Shown here: piece after piece, positions 45,974 to 54,239 of the stretch
How the letters are laid out: each line of letters begins with the position of its first letter
How positions within the stretch are numbered: the stretch's first letter is position 1
Assembly: GCA_037367405.1 (NCBI GenBank)
Contig: JAZKJV010011400.1
Location: 62,001 to 126,000 of the forward strand
Direction of reading: 5' to 3'
DNA from: Ottelia alismoides
Taxonomy: Eukaryota > Streptophyta > Magnoliopsida > Alismatales > Hydrocharitaceae
DNA: 64,000 nt
The notes under the pieces: generated by a model
Database searches by the model: none
What the model saw: only the letters and a program-made list of their open reading frames with translations
What the model was told of the DNA's origin: nothing
Translations under genes and position numbers: made by a program

Positions 45974-48318
45974 GGACTGGACACCTCGACAGAATCGACA
46001 GGCTGCGCGGAGCTGGGCTGGCTGCTCTTACCAGCGGAACGCTCCCAATAAAACAGGTGATGCAGAGGCGAAAGCAACATCGCAGGCGTCAGCAGAATAT
46101 CGCTGGCAACCCCGACGCTCAGTAGTGCAAACGTCAGCCAGGCGAATCGCGCCACGGGCACAAAAGGACTGAAGGCAAAAACCAACATGCCCACGCCACA
46201 AACCAATCCAGTCTGCAACATGGCTCCACCGCAATTATTCAGTGCTTCGTTTACCGCCTCGGAATGCGACCAGCCTTGCGATCGCAAGAACCGAAAGTGC
46301 GAAATCAAGTGTAAGGTATCGTCTACACAAACTCCCATCATCACGCTGGCAGTCAGCACCGTGCCGATTTCTATTTCCATCCCGCACCAGCCCATCATGC
46401 CAAAGACGAGGGCGGCGGGGGTAACGTTAGGCAACATTGTCAGTAGCCCGCCGGTAAGGCTGCGAAACAGCAGCGCCATCGAACCGGCAATCATCAGAAA
46501 GGCGGTCGAGAAGCTGGCCAACAAATCGGACATCATCTGCCGCTGTGTACGGTACAGAAAAGGAACGCCGCCGCTGATTTGGATTTCGACTTGACCAGTC
46601 GACTTGAGCGGGCTGTCGGCACTATTCCATTCTTCTTTCAACTGTGCAATTGCCGATTGAACATTTGCCAGCAGTAGTTCATATTCCATCGCTCCAGCGA
46701 CGCGGCCGCTGATACGCCAACTCTCCTCGCGCTGGTCGCTGAAGTACAAACGCATCTTCTGAAACTGCTCACGCGAGGCATCCACGGCTTTACCAATCAC
46801 TGTTCGCCGGGCAAGGTTGCGCATGCCAGCTCCCTCTGGCAGCGGCGGCAAAAAGTTTATCACCGACAGCGTGCTCTTGACCTCGGGCAGCGACGTAAAC
46901 TTGCGACGAATCTTTTCCAGCACCGCAATACGACTGTAGGCCTCGGCCGCGCTCAACTGCGTGGCCACGGGAAAGCTGACGACTAGTTCCAGCGGCACTA
47001 GTGCTCCCACATGCTTTTCCAGCCAGGCATAATCTTGAACGAGTTTATCGTCGGGCGAGAGTAGCTTGTGTGTACCCACGCTTGTCGACAGACGATTGAC
47101 GCCCGAACCAACGCATAGAATCACCAGAACCCACAGCGATACAACCAACAGCGGAGCTCGGCTGAGTAGTGGCACGACGGACCTGGCCCACACTCCGCGC
47201 GGAGCGGAATGCTCGCTATCGGCCGCGATCTGTCCACGTGGTACCAGGTCAATCGATTGCCACCGCCAAGACCGCGTACTGGTCCACTTCGCATGAATGG
47301 CCAGTAATCCGACGACGATTACCGTATTGATGGGAACAAGAATCGCTGAGTAGAGACCAAAAGATTGAATGGGCACTAACACGCTGGTGCAGAGCGACAC
47401 AAAGCCCAGCGAAGTGGTCACGGCGGCCAGCGAACTGGGAACAATTGCATTCTTGATCGCCAGCAAGGCGGGCGACTGCTGGTCATGCAAGCAGGCCTCG
47501 CGGAAGTAGCCCAAAAAATGCAAGCCCGCCGAGATCGTTAGCACGAAGCACAGATTCGAAACGAGCAACTGTACCGAATCAACATGACCGCCCGTGTAAT
47601 AGATGAAGGCCATGGCCAGTTGCTGGTTGAACACCGCAATCAGAAACAGCGTGCCCACCAACCAAACTTTGCGCAGTGAGACTAGCAAGATAGACAAGCA
47701 CACCAACCACGAGGTGGCATTCAGTTCTGCCAGGTAGGCATTGGAGGCAGCATCCACCGCGGTTGAATCGGCCGTTGTACCGGCCAGGTGAATATCATCG
47801 CGGGCCTTGCCAGTGACTGCCTCTGCCTGCTGCCAGGCGTATTGGACCGCCGCGCGGCGATCGTCCAGTCCGGCAGTGGACACAAGGGCGATAACACATG
47901 TCTGCTGACGATCTGTACCGACGAATAGCCCCGTCATCCGGGCAATCGCCTGGTCGCGATTGAGCGTACCCCCGTCGACCAGCGACTGCAGAACCTGGTT
48001 ACCGCTCTGGGCAGAGTCAAAGTAGCGAATGCCGCGTTCATTGGGCTCGAGCAGTTGCCTGGCCAACTGGTCGGCTTGAGGATCATCCAGCCGACAACCA
48101 GGCCAACTGATCATCAAGAACTCGTCGCTGCCAAACCTTTCGAAAAAGTCGACCAGTTGCTGCGTCTCGGGCAGACTGGCCGGTAACCAATCGTCGATGC
48201 GATTCTGACTGCTCTGCCAAGCCCGCATCGCACCGAACATGACAACCGGCCACAACAGGGCAACCAACACGATCGCCGCGGGTGGTAACCACTTCGGTGG
48301 CCATGATCGTGAGTGCAT
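45970..48318 (-). CDS. RND/MMPL-family lipid exporter
   Basis: A 782-residue transporter with the classic duplicated layout: one N-terminal span (AAIVLVALLWPVVMFGAM), a periplasmic loop of about 160 residues, five spans near residues 200-355, a second loop, then spans near 590-775. The second half shows GVCVDDTLHLISHF, the conserved RND/MMPL motif. The start at ATG 48318 has AGGA 8 bases ahead; a TTG further upstream is less likely. MMPL and HpnN-type members export lipids such as glycolipids and hopanoids. The neighbouring lipid-type enzymes support that here. No adaptor or outer-membrane channel gene is nearby. Confidence 0.88.
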   Translation of the reverse strand: MHSRSWPPKWLPPAAIVLVALLWPVVMFGAMRAWQSSQNRIDDWLPASLPETQQLVDFFERFGSDEFLMISWPGCRLDDPQADQLARQLLEPNERGIRYFDSAQSGNQVLQSLVDGGTLNRDQAIARMTGLFVGTDRQQTCVIALVSTAGLDDRRAAVQYAWQQAEAVTGKARDDIHLAGTTADSTAVDAASNAYLAELNATSWLVCLSILLVSLRKVWLVGTLFLIAVFNQQLAMAFIYYTGGHVDSVQLLVSNLCFVLTISAGLHFLGYFREACLHDQQSPALLAIKNAIVPSSLAAVTTSLGFVSLCTSVLVPIQSFGLYSAILVPINTVIVVGLLAIHAKWTSTRSWRWQSIDLVPRGQIAADSEHSAPRGVWARSVVPLLSRAPLLVVSLWVLVILCVGSGVNRLSTSVGTHKLLSPDDKLVQDYAWLEKHVGALVPLELVVSFPVATQLSAAEAYSRIAVLEKIRRKFTSLPEVKSTLSVINFLPPLPEGAGMRNLARRTVIGKAVDASREQFQKMRLYFSDQREESWRISGRVAGAMEYELLLANVQSAIAQLKEEWNSADSPLKSTGQVEIQISGGVPFLYRTQRQMMSDLLASFSTAFLMIAGSMALLFRSLTGGLLTMLPNVTPAALVFGMMGWCGMEIEIGTVLTASVMMGVCVDDTLHLISHFRFLRSQGWSHSEAVNEALNNCGGAMLQTGLVCGVGMLVFAFSPFVPVARFAWLTFALLSVGVASDILLTPAMLLSPLHHLFYWERSAGKSSQPSSAQPVDSVEVSSP

Positions 48319-48379
48319 GGTTCCATCCTGTCGTCGACTTTTCAAGCTTCAGTTTCTGCCGACATTAAGCGCTCAGGGT

Positions 48380-49840
48380 TTAAACCACTTCGCCTTCGCG
48401 TCGGCGTACTGGCTGCGCAATGGAGATCGGAAAAAATTGCTCGATCAACTTGTCTGCCAGCGATTCCACCGAGACATCGAACAAGCTGAAGAACTCCTCG
48501 GTATCGATGGTCACAACGGATTCCAATCCGGCTGCCAGACCGGGCGAGCAGACGAGCTTACGGCCCGGCAGCAGCGCCAAGGTCCACTGGCCGCCACCGG
48601 CACCTTGCACATCCAAGCCTACGCTGGTGTCAGGAAATTGATCCAGTTCCATACGCGGCAACTGTTCAAACAGGCAGTGGGTGTAACCAGGTACCCGAGC
48701 CCGCGGCACGCGTCGCTTGCCCCAACGGTCTTCCTGGCCGTATCGGATGTACGCATGGATCATCTTTTCATCGATCACCGGACAGGGAATGTCAGCCGCA
48801 AAGCGTTTGACGTTCGAGCAATCAAACGTTGGATCTGTCCGTTCGTAATTGGTATACATGCTCATCGCTGGCAAGATCTCTGCCTCCAGCGAGTTGTAAC
48901 TGGATGGCGGCAACTCTTGATACCCCAGCCACTCAACCCCCGTGGAATTGAAGTAGGTATAGCCTGCTTCGATGATCCTGCGCGCGGTGATGCAATCATC
49001 CGGCGCGAGATGATACGTGTGGCCGTGGGCCTCCGGAGTAGTGAACAGCCGAGTCATCACTTTGGACACCCAGTCCACTGGCACTACATTACGCTGTTCG
49101 TCACCGGTGACCGGGATACGCAGCGGCGTCTGCCGCTTGCCATCGGGCCCCACAGGCTGACGTGGCACCAATAGCGCCATCATTCGCAGATACAAGTAGA
49201 TACCATGATAAGTGTTGGTGTAGCCGGTTTCGGAGTCACCCGAGATTACCGCAGGTCGATAAACCGTCAGTTGTTCAAGATGGCTGGCGCTGCGCACCAG
49301 TTCCTCGGCCATCAGTTTGCTCTTCTCGTAATCATTGCGGAAATCCTGTCCCAAATTCAGCTCGGACTCGAGGATTTTGCCAGGCCGCAAACCGCAGACA
49401 TAAGCGGTGGATACATAATGCAAACGACCAATATCCGCGGCCGCACACAACTGCAGCACATGCTCAGCACCTTGCACGTTCGACTTCCACGGCTCCCCTA
49501 AGCCATCATCATGGAATTTCAGCGAAGCCGCACTGTGCATCACAGCCGAGCAATTACGAGCAACCCACCGCACATCATCGCTACTGAGGCCCAGCATGGG
49601 TTGGCAGATGTCACCCTGCAAGACAACAGGACGCGGCAGAGTGCGCTGATGCTGTTGTTCCCAATGTTGAATTATTGATTCGACCCGCTGATGAGCAGTT
49701 TCGTGCTTGCCATCCCTAACCAGCAGAGCCAGGGGCACGCCGCTTTGAAGTAAGTCAGCAACTAGATAACGCCCCAAAAGACCGGTAGCCCCGGTTAGTA
49801 GCAAGTACCCCAAAATCTCGGCCCTCAATCGAAGTGTCAA
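48380..49840 (-). CDS. Thioester-reductase-like SDR with SCP2-like tail
   Basis: A 486-residue extended short-chain dehydrogenase of the fatty-acyl/thioester reductase type, first gene of the cluster. NAD(P) motif LLTGATGLLGRYL near residue 14, LHYVSTAYVCGL (Ser/Thr), YEKSKLMAEELV (catalytic YxxxK) near 166, then VYRPAVISGDSETG. Residues about 400-475 (WTLALLPGRKLVCSPG and TIDTEEFFSLFDVSVESLAD) resemble a sterol-carrier SCP2 domain. The likely role is reducing an acyl thioester to an aldehyde or alcohol, with the tail binding the acyl chain. The start is a TTG with uncertain ribosome site, so the N-terminus may shift by a few residues. Confidence 0.8.
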   Translation of the reverse strand: MTLRLRAEILGYLLLTGATGLLGRYLVADLLQSGVPLALLVRDGKHETAHQRVESIIQHWEQQHQRTLPRPVVLQGDICQPMLGLSSDDVRWVARNCSAVMHSAASLKFHDDGLGEPWKSNVQGAEHVLQLCAAADIGRLHYVSTAYVCGLRPGKILESELNLGQDFRNDYEKSKLMAEELVRSASHLEQLTVYRPAVISGDSETGYTNTYHGIYLYLRMMALLVPRQPVGPDGKRQTPLRIPVTGDEQRNVVPVDWVSKVMTRLFTTPEAHGHTYHLAPDDCITARRIIEAGYTYFNSTGVEWLGYQELPPSSYNSLEAEILPAMSMYTNYERTDPTFDCSNVKRFAADIPCPVIDEKMIHAYIRYGQEDRWGKRRVPRARVPGYTHCLFEQLPRMELDQFPDTSVGLDVQGAGGGQWTLALLPGRKLVCSPGLAAGLESVVTIDTEEFFSLFDVSVESLADKLIEQFFPISIAQPVRRREGEVV

Positions 49841-50367
49841 CTCTCGATACGCGGCCTAAAGTAATCCTAAACTTTCATTTGTGCAACCGTCTTCTGCCTC
49901 TGCTAGACCCATGACATCTGTATCTGAACAGCGTTACCCATCACGTTCGTCAACTACCTCACATCTTAAATGTCCCTAAATGACCTCCACCTATGGCATG
50001 GGTATTAGCCGTCAGCCAGGCGACGCAAACCATCAAGAATCCAAGATATTGCCTGCAAGCGAGCCGGCTACGAGCAACTGACTTCTACCTCTTGCAGAGA
50101 AACCTGAGCATCTATCGCAAGTGGAAAAGTTGTTCAAAACTTGTTCTAGAAAACCGGCTCGACTAGACCTTAAATCTTTTGTCCCAGTGAAATATCATGC
50201 CCTTCATGGCCGTCGGTATTCACCCCGTGATCCACTGGTAGGACATAAGCATCCCGCTTGTGACCCACCCTAACATGGGCGTCTAGCCTGTGAATGGGTG
50301 GTGCAAAAGAATCACAGGTCGGAAGCCAAGGCCACGGGTTGGCCCCTGCGCAGGCGTACGAACATGA
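49841..50367. other. Intergenic region of 527 bp with fold-back structure
   Basis: No open frame of note. It contains CGAGCCGG (50060-50067) and CCGGCTCG (50154-50161), an 8-bp stem around 86 bases, and CCTGTGA (50287-50293) with TCACAGG (50312-50318). It must hold the promoter of the four-gene minus-strand cluster. A structured RNA is possible but unproven. Confidence 0.5.
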
Positions 50368-51858
50368 CTACTTGTTCGCTTCCTCTTCCAATTTTTCTAT
50401 CTCTGCCTTCGCGGCAGCCGCCTTCTCTTGGAGAGCTTTGATGTCCGTGGGAGTGGTCCCGAGATTGCCCAGAGCTTTGGACAACTCTTGCTTGAGCAAG
50501 TTGTCGGCCGCAGCTTGAGCTTCCGCTGCGCCGGGAGGCAATTCAACCGACGGCTTGGCTACTGCGGCATCTGCCGCAGGCTCTTTCTTCTCGGCGGCCA
50601 CCTGATCACTATCCTTCTGGATGGTCGACTTGGGCTTGGGCAAGGGACTGCGTTCTAGCGATATCCAGTATTTGCCTTCCGACTCCACATACCGCGCCGC
50701 CAAACCCAAGCTGATCTCGCCATAACTTTCTGCGGGCTGAGGCTGAATAAAAAGAACGGTGCTCTTTTCTGCCAGGTAGTCGGCCTTATTGATAAAATTC
50801 CAACCCAATGGCTGGCCATGCTTTTCCAGCAACTGAACCATCCCTGGTCGATCACCTTTCCAAGCGACGGCGCTTTGGTTGGCCATTGCATCTAACTGCA
50901 CCGGCTCGCGATGATCCAGTGTTGGTATATCGATCGGTATCACCGACTCAGCATGATAGAACACGGAAGCTTTATCATTCGGCTTGGCCGGATCCTGGAC
51001 CAGTCCCACATTGACGCGTATGGCTTGCTTGCGAAAATGCAGCGAGCGGTAGTGGGGCACATCCATCGCAGGCGTGTACTTGTCGACCACTACTTGCCAG
51101 CCATCGTCAATCAACTTGCGATTCAATTCCTCGGCTGCTTCCGCCAGGCTGAGAGAAGTTTTATATCCAGCCATCACGGCAGTTGACTCATCCAGTTGCA
51201 CGTCTTTCGTTTTGGGCAATGTGCGGACATCAAAGTTGCCCAACGAACTGAGAGTGATCGACAATTCTTCGGGCGTTCCTCCCATGCTCATCGTGAGCCT
51301 CAGGTAATAGCCCTCATTGGCGACCAGGCGATCGATATACTGATCGGTAGATGTCACCAGGTGCTCGGTCGGCATCCAGCCTCGCTCTTGAAATACTTTG
51401 TCATAAAACTTGCTTGCGTCGGCCAGCGTCGCCTTGGCCGAGTAATAGACATAGGTAGGACTGATTTGCAGCTCTTGCACCGGCTGGAGCTTGGGCAGTT
51501 GGTTGAGATTGACCTTCTCAATAACAGCCCGCGCAGTCGCCATGGGAACAGATTCGGCTGGTCTGGCGGTGTCAGTAGCGGCCGGTCCAGCAGTAGAGGC
51601 CTCCGGAGTGGTCGACGCAGTAGTTTTCGGTGCTGGCACAGCAGGAGATTGAGCCAACTCTGGCGATGCTGATGACGAGCCAGCTTCGGTTGGCTTCCCA
51701 GCCTCTGGTCCGCTCGCGGCTGCACTGGCCGAGGAAGCTGAGGTTTCAGCAGCCGGCCTGGTCATGGCTTGGTTGTCAGGTGCACGCCCACAACCTGAGA
51801 CCAATCCAACACAAACAATCCAGCTCAGCCTTCGATGCCATACACTCGCACTCTTCAT
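50368..51858 (-). CDS. Lipoprotein with repeated GW-type modules, unknown
   Basis: A 496-residue protein. The start at ATG 51858 gives a lipoprotein signal ending LVSGC. A long Ala/Pro/Ser/Thr linker (residues about 25-115) would let it reach away from the membrane. The folded part has recurring modules in which about 25 helical residues end in a Gly-Trp pair: ADASKFYDKVFQERGW, AEAAEELNRKLIDDGW, and a looser third ending PLGW. An Ala/Glu coiled coil (LQEKAAAAKAEIEKLEEEAN) closes the protein. No named family was recognised. Upstream starts at 51885 or 51954 are possible but less likely. Confidence 0.75.
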   Translation of the reverse strand: MKSASVWHRRLSWIVCVGLVSGCGRAPDNQAMTRPAAETSASSASAAASGPEAGKPTEAGSSSASPELAQSPAVPAPKTTASTTPEASTAGPAATDTARPAESVPMATARAVIEKVNLNQLPKLQPVQELQISPTYVYYSAKATLADASKFYDKVFQERGWMPTEHLVTSTDQYIDRLVANEGYYLRLTMSMGGTPEELSITLSSLGNFDVRTLPKTKDVQLDESTAVMAGYKTSLSLAEAAEELNRKLIDDGWQVVVDKYTPAMDVPHYRSLHFRKQAIRVNVGLVQDPAKPNDKASVFYHAESVIPIDIPTLDHREPVQLDAMANQSAVAWKGDRPGMVQLLEKHGQPLGWNFINKADYLAEKSTVLFIQPQPAESYGEISLGLAARYVESEGKYWISLERSPLPKPKSTIQKDSDQVAAEKKEPAADAAVAKPSVELPPGAAEAQAAADNLLKQELSKALGNLGTTPTDIKALQEKAAAAKAEIEKLEEEANK

Positions 51859-51970
51859 ATGCCAACCTCTTGAATTCTTGTTCATGTCGCCAGCAGGGCT
51901 CACTGATCCAGCCGAAATCCTGGCCCCGGTGAGACCTTCGGTGCAAGTATACACATCACTGCGAATCCAT

Positions 51971-52000
51971 GCTCACACTGCTCACACTGCTCACACTGCT
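51971..52000 (+). repeat. 9-bp tandem repeat
   Basis: Three units of GCTCACACT plus a partial fourth, in the leader of the lipoprotein gene (about 115 bp upstream of its start). Confidence 0.8.
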
Positions 52001-52032
52001 CCCCTGCGAACGTGCTTACCGGGAGAGCGTCA

Positions 52033-52165
52033 CGTGGGGCAGCTTGGCTGCAGAACTCGTGGCCACCGCTGCTAAGTTTTAAGTGTTGCGCCTTTTGGGA
52101 CTGTCACCTCATGTCACCTCTCCCGGCGCAGCTGGGGAGCGGTGGAAAACGTCACTTTTCGAGAC
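52033..52165 (+). repeat. Palindromic element A, copy 7 (interrupted by B4)
   Basis: 52033-52076 matches the left part of A1 up to the loop CTGCTAAG. From about 52140 CGGTGGAAAACGTCACTTTT continues the same element. Between them is the truncated element B4. The 337-bp gap between the lipoprotein and histidine-phosphatase genes holds nothing else. Confidence 0.72.
52077..52131 (+). repeat. MITE-like element B, copy 4 (truncated)
   Basis: Left end TTTTAAGTGTTGCGCC, then a doubled CTGTCACCTC/ATGTCACCTCTCCC. The right half is missing. The left junction falls exactly after the A-hairpin loop CTGCTAAG, the same register as in B3. Confidence 0.7.
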
Positions 52166-52195
52166 CAGTTACATGTGCCGCCTACCGGCGCGACT

Positions 52196-52864
52196 TCAAC
52201 TGCGCATCTGCTCGGGCAAGTGATCAACCAGGTTCCATTCCAGCAGTTCCCAGCTATGGCCATCAAATCGCAAACGCGAGATGGCCGTATTCCGGATCGT
52301 TTCGTGCGCGCTGGGCCAGTTGGTCGTTTGCAACATCTCTTCCAGCAACACGCGTTTGAAGTCCGCATGAATAACCAGCGCCGCCAACAAGTCGGGCTGT
52401 GCGGGCTTCCACTGCTGGGCCAGCCAACTGCTGACTGCAGCCGCCCGCGCGCGGACCGCCTCGCAAGTCTCATACTCCCGATCGACATTCCACCCGTGCG
52501 GGCCGATCAATGGATCGATTTCCCATCCTGGGTAGTTGGCTCGCAGTTGATTGCAGCACATCCCTGGTTCGCCGCGTTCCTTGCCAGGCTCGAAGCCACT
52601 GTAGCAGCCTCCCTGTTCGTAGATGTCGGCCTTGATAACAGGTCGAATTTTAAAGCGCAGGCTGGCCGGCCGAGTCGTATCAAGCGATCTTCGAAAGGGA
52701 CTGCAGTACAACTGATCCAGTCGATAGCGGTCCAAGCCTGCGGCCAACTTTTCAGCCTGCAAAGAACCAAGCTCGGTTAGTCCGGGATCGGGCACGCGTT
52801 CCCATTCAGGCAGGGCATTGTTGGCTGACTGCGCATGGCGAATAAGTAAGATTTGCTTGTTCAT
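52196..52864 (-). CDS. Histidine phosphatase family protein
   Basis: A 222-residue phosphoglycerate-mutase-like phosphatase. The catalytic LLIRHAQSANN is near residue 6, YCSPFRRSLDTTRP near 57 carries the phosphate-binding Arg, and VIHADFKRVLLEEML near 186 holds the second catalytic His (more often SHG). Members dephosphorylate varied sugar phosphates or nucleotides; the substrate is open. Its 3' end lies close to repeat A7. Confidence 0.88.
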   Translation of the reverse strand: MNKQILLIRHAQSANNALPEWERVPDPGLTELGSLQAEKLAAGLDRYRLDQLYCSPFRRSLDTTRPASLRFKIRPVIKADIYEQGGCYSGFEPGKERGEPGMCCNQLRANYPGWEIDPLIGPHGWNVDREYETCEAVRARAAAVSSWLAQQWKPAQPDLLAALVIHADFKRVLLEEMLQTTNWPSAHETIRNTAISRLRFDGHSWELLEWNLVDHLPEQMRS

Positions 52865-52944
52865 GCCACGATTTTAGAAGATCGGACTGCCAGTGCCAAT
52901 GACAGTCCCGTCTTAGGGCAATCGCGCGCTCTGGATAGCTGAAG

Positions 52945-52975
52945 GTTTGGTCCAGTAGCTGAGCGAAGACCAAAC
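52945..52975. other. Perfect 8-bp inverted repeat
   Basis: GTTTGGTC (52945-52952) and GACCAAAC (52968-52975) with a 15-base loop, about 100 bases ahead of the metallopeptidase start. It could be an operator or an RNA hairpin; no T run follows. Confidence 0.4.
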
Positions 52976-53071
52976 GACATGCACTACAATAACTGTTCTA
53001 CGCCCTCAATTCTTTACATGGTGCATACGCGTTCGCGACCGCAGGCGAATTTTTCCCGTTTGGTGAAGGCT

Positions 53072-53953
53072 ATGATTTTGCGATTCTGGATATGTCTGTG
53101 TTGGTTGATCCCCGGTTTGGCAGCTGTCGGTCAGGATCCGGTACCGATGCCCATAACGGCCGAACTTCGCTCGGCTTTCAAGCTCAGCGAGTTCTACCAA
53201 CAGGCGATCGTCCTGGACGGATTTCCAGTGCTGGGTTCGAAACAAGTCACGCCCGCTGCCCTCACCGAAGCTGCCCACACAGTGCGTTCCATGCTCGAGG
53301 GTCGCGCGGACATCCTGCGTCAACTGGCCGCCAACAAGGTACGCTTGACCGTGATGGCTTACGATGAACGCACTTGCCAGATTCCAGAGCATCAAGACTT
53401 GCAACCGCGCGACTACTGGAACATTCGCGCTCGAGGCCTGGGGGCGACGCGCGATCGGCCATGCGTCTCTTGCGCTGAAGAGAATGTCTTGAACTTGCGT
53501 GGTGATCCTTACAACGGCGAATCAATCCTGGTTCACGAGTTTGCACATGCTATTGACTTGATGGCCCTGCGTTCCCTCGACTCCAACTTTCAAGTTGCGC
53601 TAGAGAGCGCATTTGCGAGTGCTAAACAGAATGGCAAGTGGAAGAATACATACGCGTTAAACAACGCCGAAGAGTACTGGGCCGAAGGGGTGCAGAGCTG
53701 GTTTGATTGTAACTTGGAAAACGATCATCAACATAACGCAGTCAACACGCGCGAGGAATTGCAAGCCTACGATCCGCAGTTAGCGGCTCTGTGCCAGCAA
53801 GTGTTTGGAAAAAATCAGTGGCGGTACGTGCGCTCCGATAACCCTGGGCGCAGTCAAGCGCATCTAAATGGTCTGAACCGCCTGGAACTGCCCGCTTTTC
53901 AGTGGTCGCAAGCGGAACGTGCCGAAATCATCAAGGCCGGCCGCAAACCATAA
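53072..53953 (+). CDS. Exported HExxH zinc metallopeptidase-like protein
   Basis: A 293-residue protein starting at ATG 53072 with GAAGG ahead. The signal peptide is LRFWICLCWLIPGLAAVGQ. The zinc motif HEFAHAIDLM (HExxH) sits near residue 160 and a candidate third ligand follows in NNAEEYWAEGVQSWFD, about 40 residues on. A Cys-x-x-Cys (CVSC) just ahead of the motif may form a disulphide. The combination resembles extracellular gluzincin-type peptidases of bacterial surface-processing families. Substrate unknown. The transcript probably ends in the palindrome right after the stop. Confidence 0.78.
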   Translation: MILRFWICLCWLIPGLAAVGQDPVPMPITAELRSAFKLSEFYQQAIVLDGFPVLGSKQVTPAALTEAAHTVRSMLEGRADILRQLAANKVRLTVMAYDERTCQIPEHQDLQPRDYWNIRARGLGATRDRPCVSCAEENVLNLRGDPYNGESILVHEFAHAIDLMALRSLDSNFQVALESAFASAKQNGKWKNTYALNNAEEYWAEGVQSWFDCNLENDHQHNAVNTREELQAYDPQLAALCQQVFGKNQWRYVRSDNPGRSQAHLNGLNRLELPAFQWSQAERAEIIKAGRKP

Positions 53954-53961
53954 ACCGAAAT

Positions 53962-54030
53962 AAATGGGGTCAGGTCTCGCTAATTGAGCAACCCCATTTA
54001 ATGCGAGAAATGAGACCTGACCCCATTTTT
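53962..54030. repeat. Palindromic MITE-like element and terminator by tRNA-Ser
   Basis: A perfect 17-bp inverted repeat, AAATGGGGTCAGGTCTC (53962-53978) and its complement (54012-54028). The distal arm runs into a short T tract, so it can act as an intrinsic terminator. A competing 10-bp pairing exists between 53961-53970 and 53991-54000. It sits directly between the metallopeptidase stop and the 3' end of tRNA-Ser. Confidence 0.85.
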
Positions 54031-54033
54031 CAG

Positions 54034-54115
54034 CGGAGGGCACGGGACTCGAACCCGCAACCCCTTACGGGGCACTTCATTTCCAATGAAGCCGCTAGCC
54101 ATTCGCTTACCCTCC
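54034..54115 (-). tRNA. tRNA-Ser (anticodon GGA)
   Basis: Cloverleaf read on the minus strand: acceptor GGAGGGT with GCCCTCC, anticodon stem CTTCA/TGAAG around TTGGAAA, long variable arm with stem CCCC-GTAA-GGGG typical of serine tRNAs, and T arm GCGGGTTCGAGTCCCGT. The anticodon GGA is at 54082-54084. CCA is not encoded. It reads UCC/UCU codons. Confidence 0.95.
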
Positions 54116-54239
54116 GGTTGCCAGCGCAAGGGCCTTAGCATAGTGACTATCGCCGGATTCGTAAAGTTCGGCCTGCAGGGCAATAGCAGAAAAACTAGAT
54201 CTCGACCGGCTGGGTGCCGAGCTGCCCGGTGCACACCAC

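Noticed and set aside
48239..49174. 311-codon plus-strand frame opposite the reductase/exporter boundary
   Set aside because: It spans the ends of two real minus-strand genes and has no domain.
53072..53953. Reading the HExxH protein as a toxin
   Set aside because: The zinc motif alone is common to many housekeeping and surface peptidases; no toxin domain, delivery module or immunity gene is seen.
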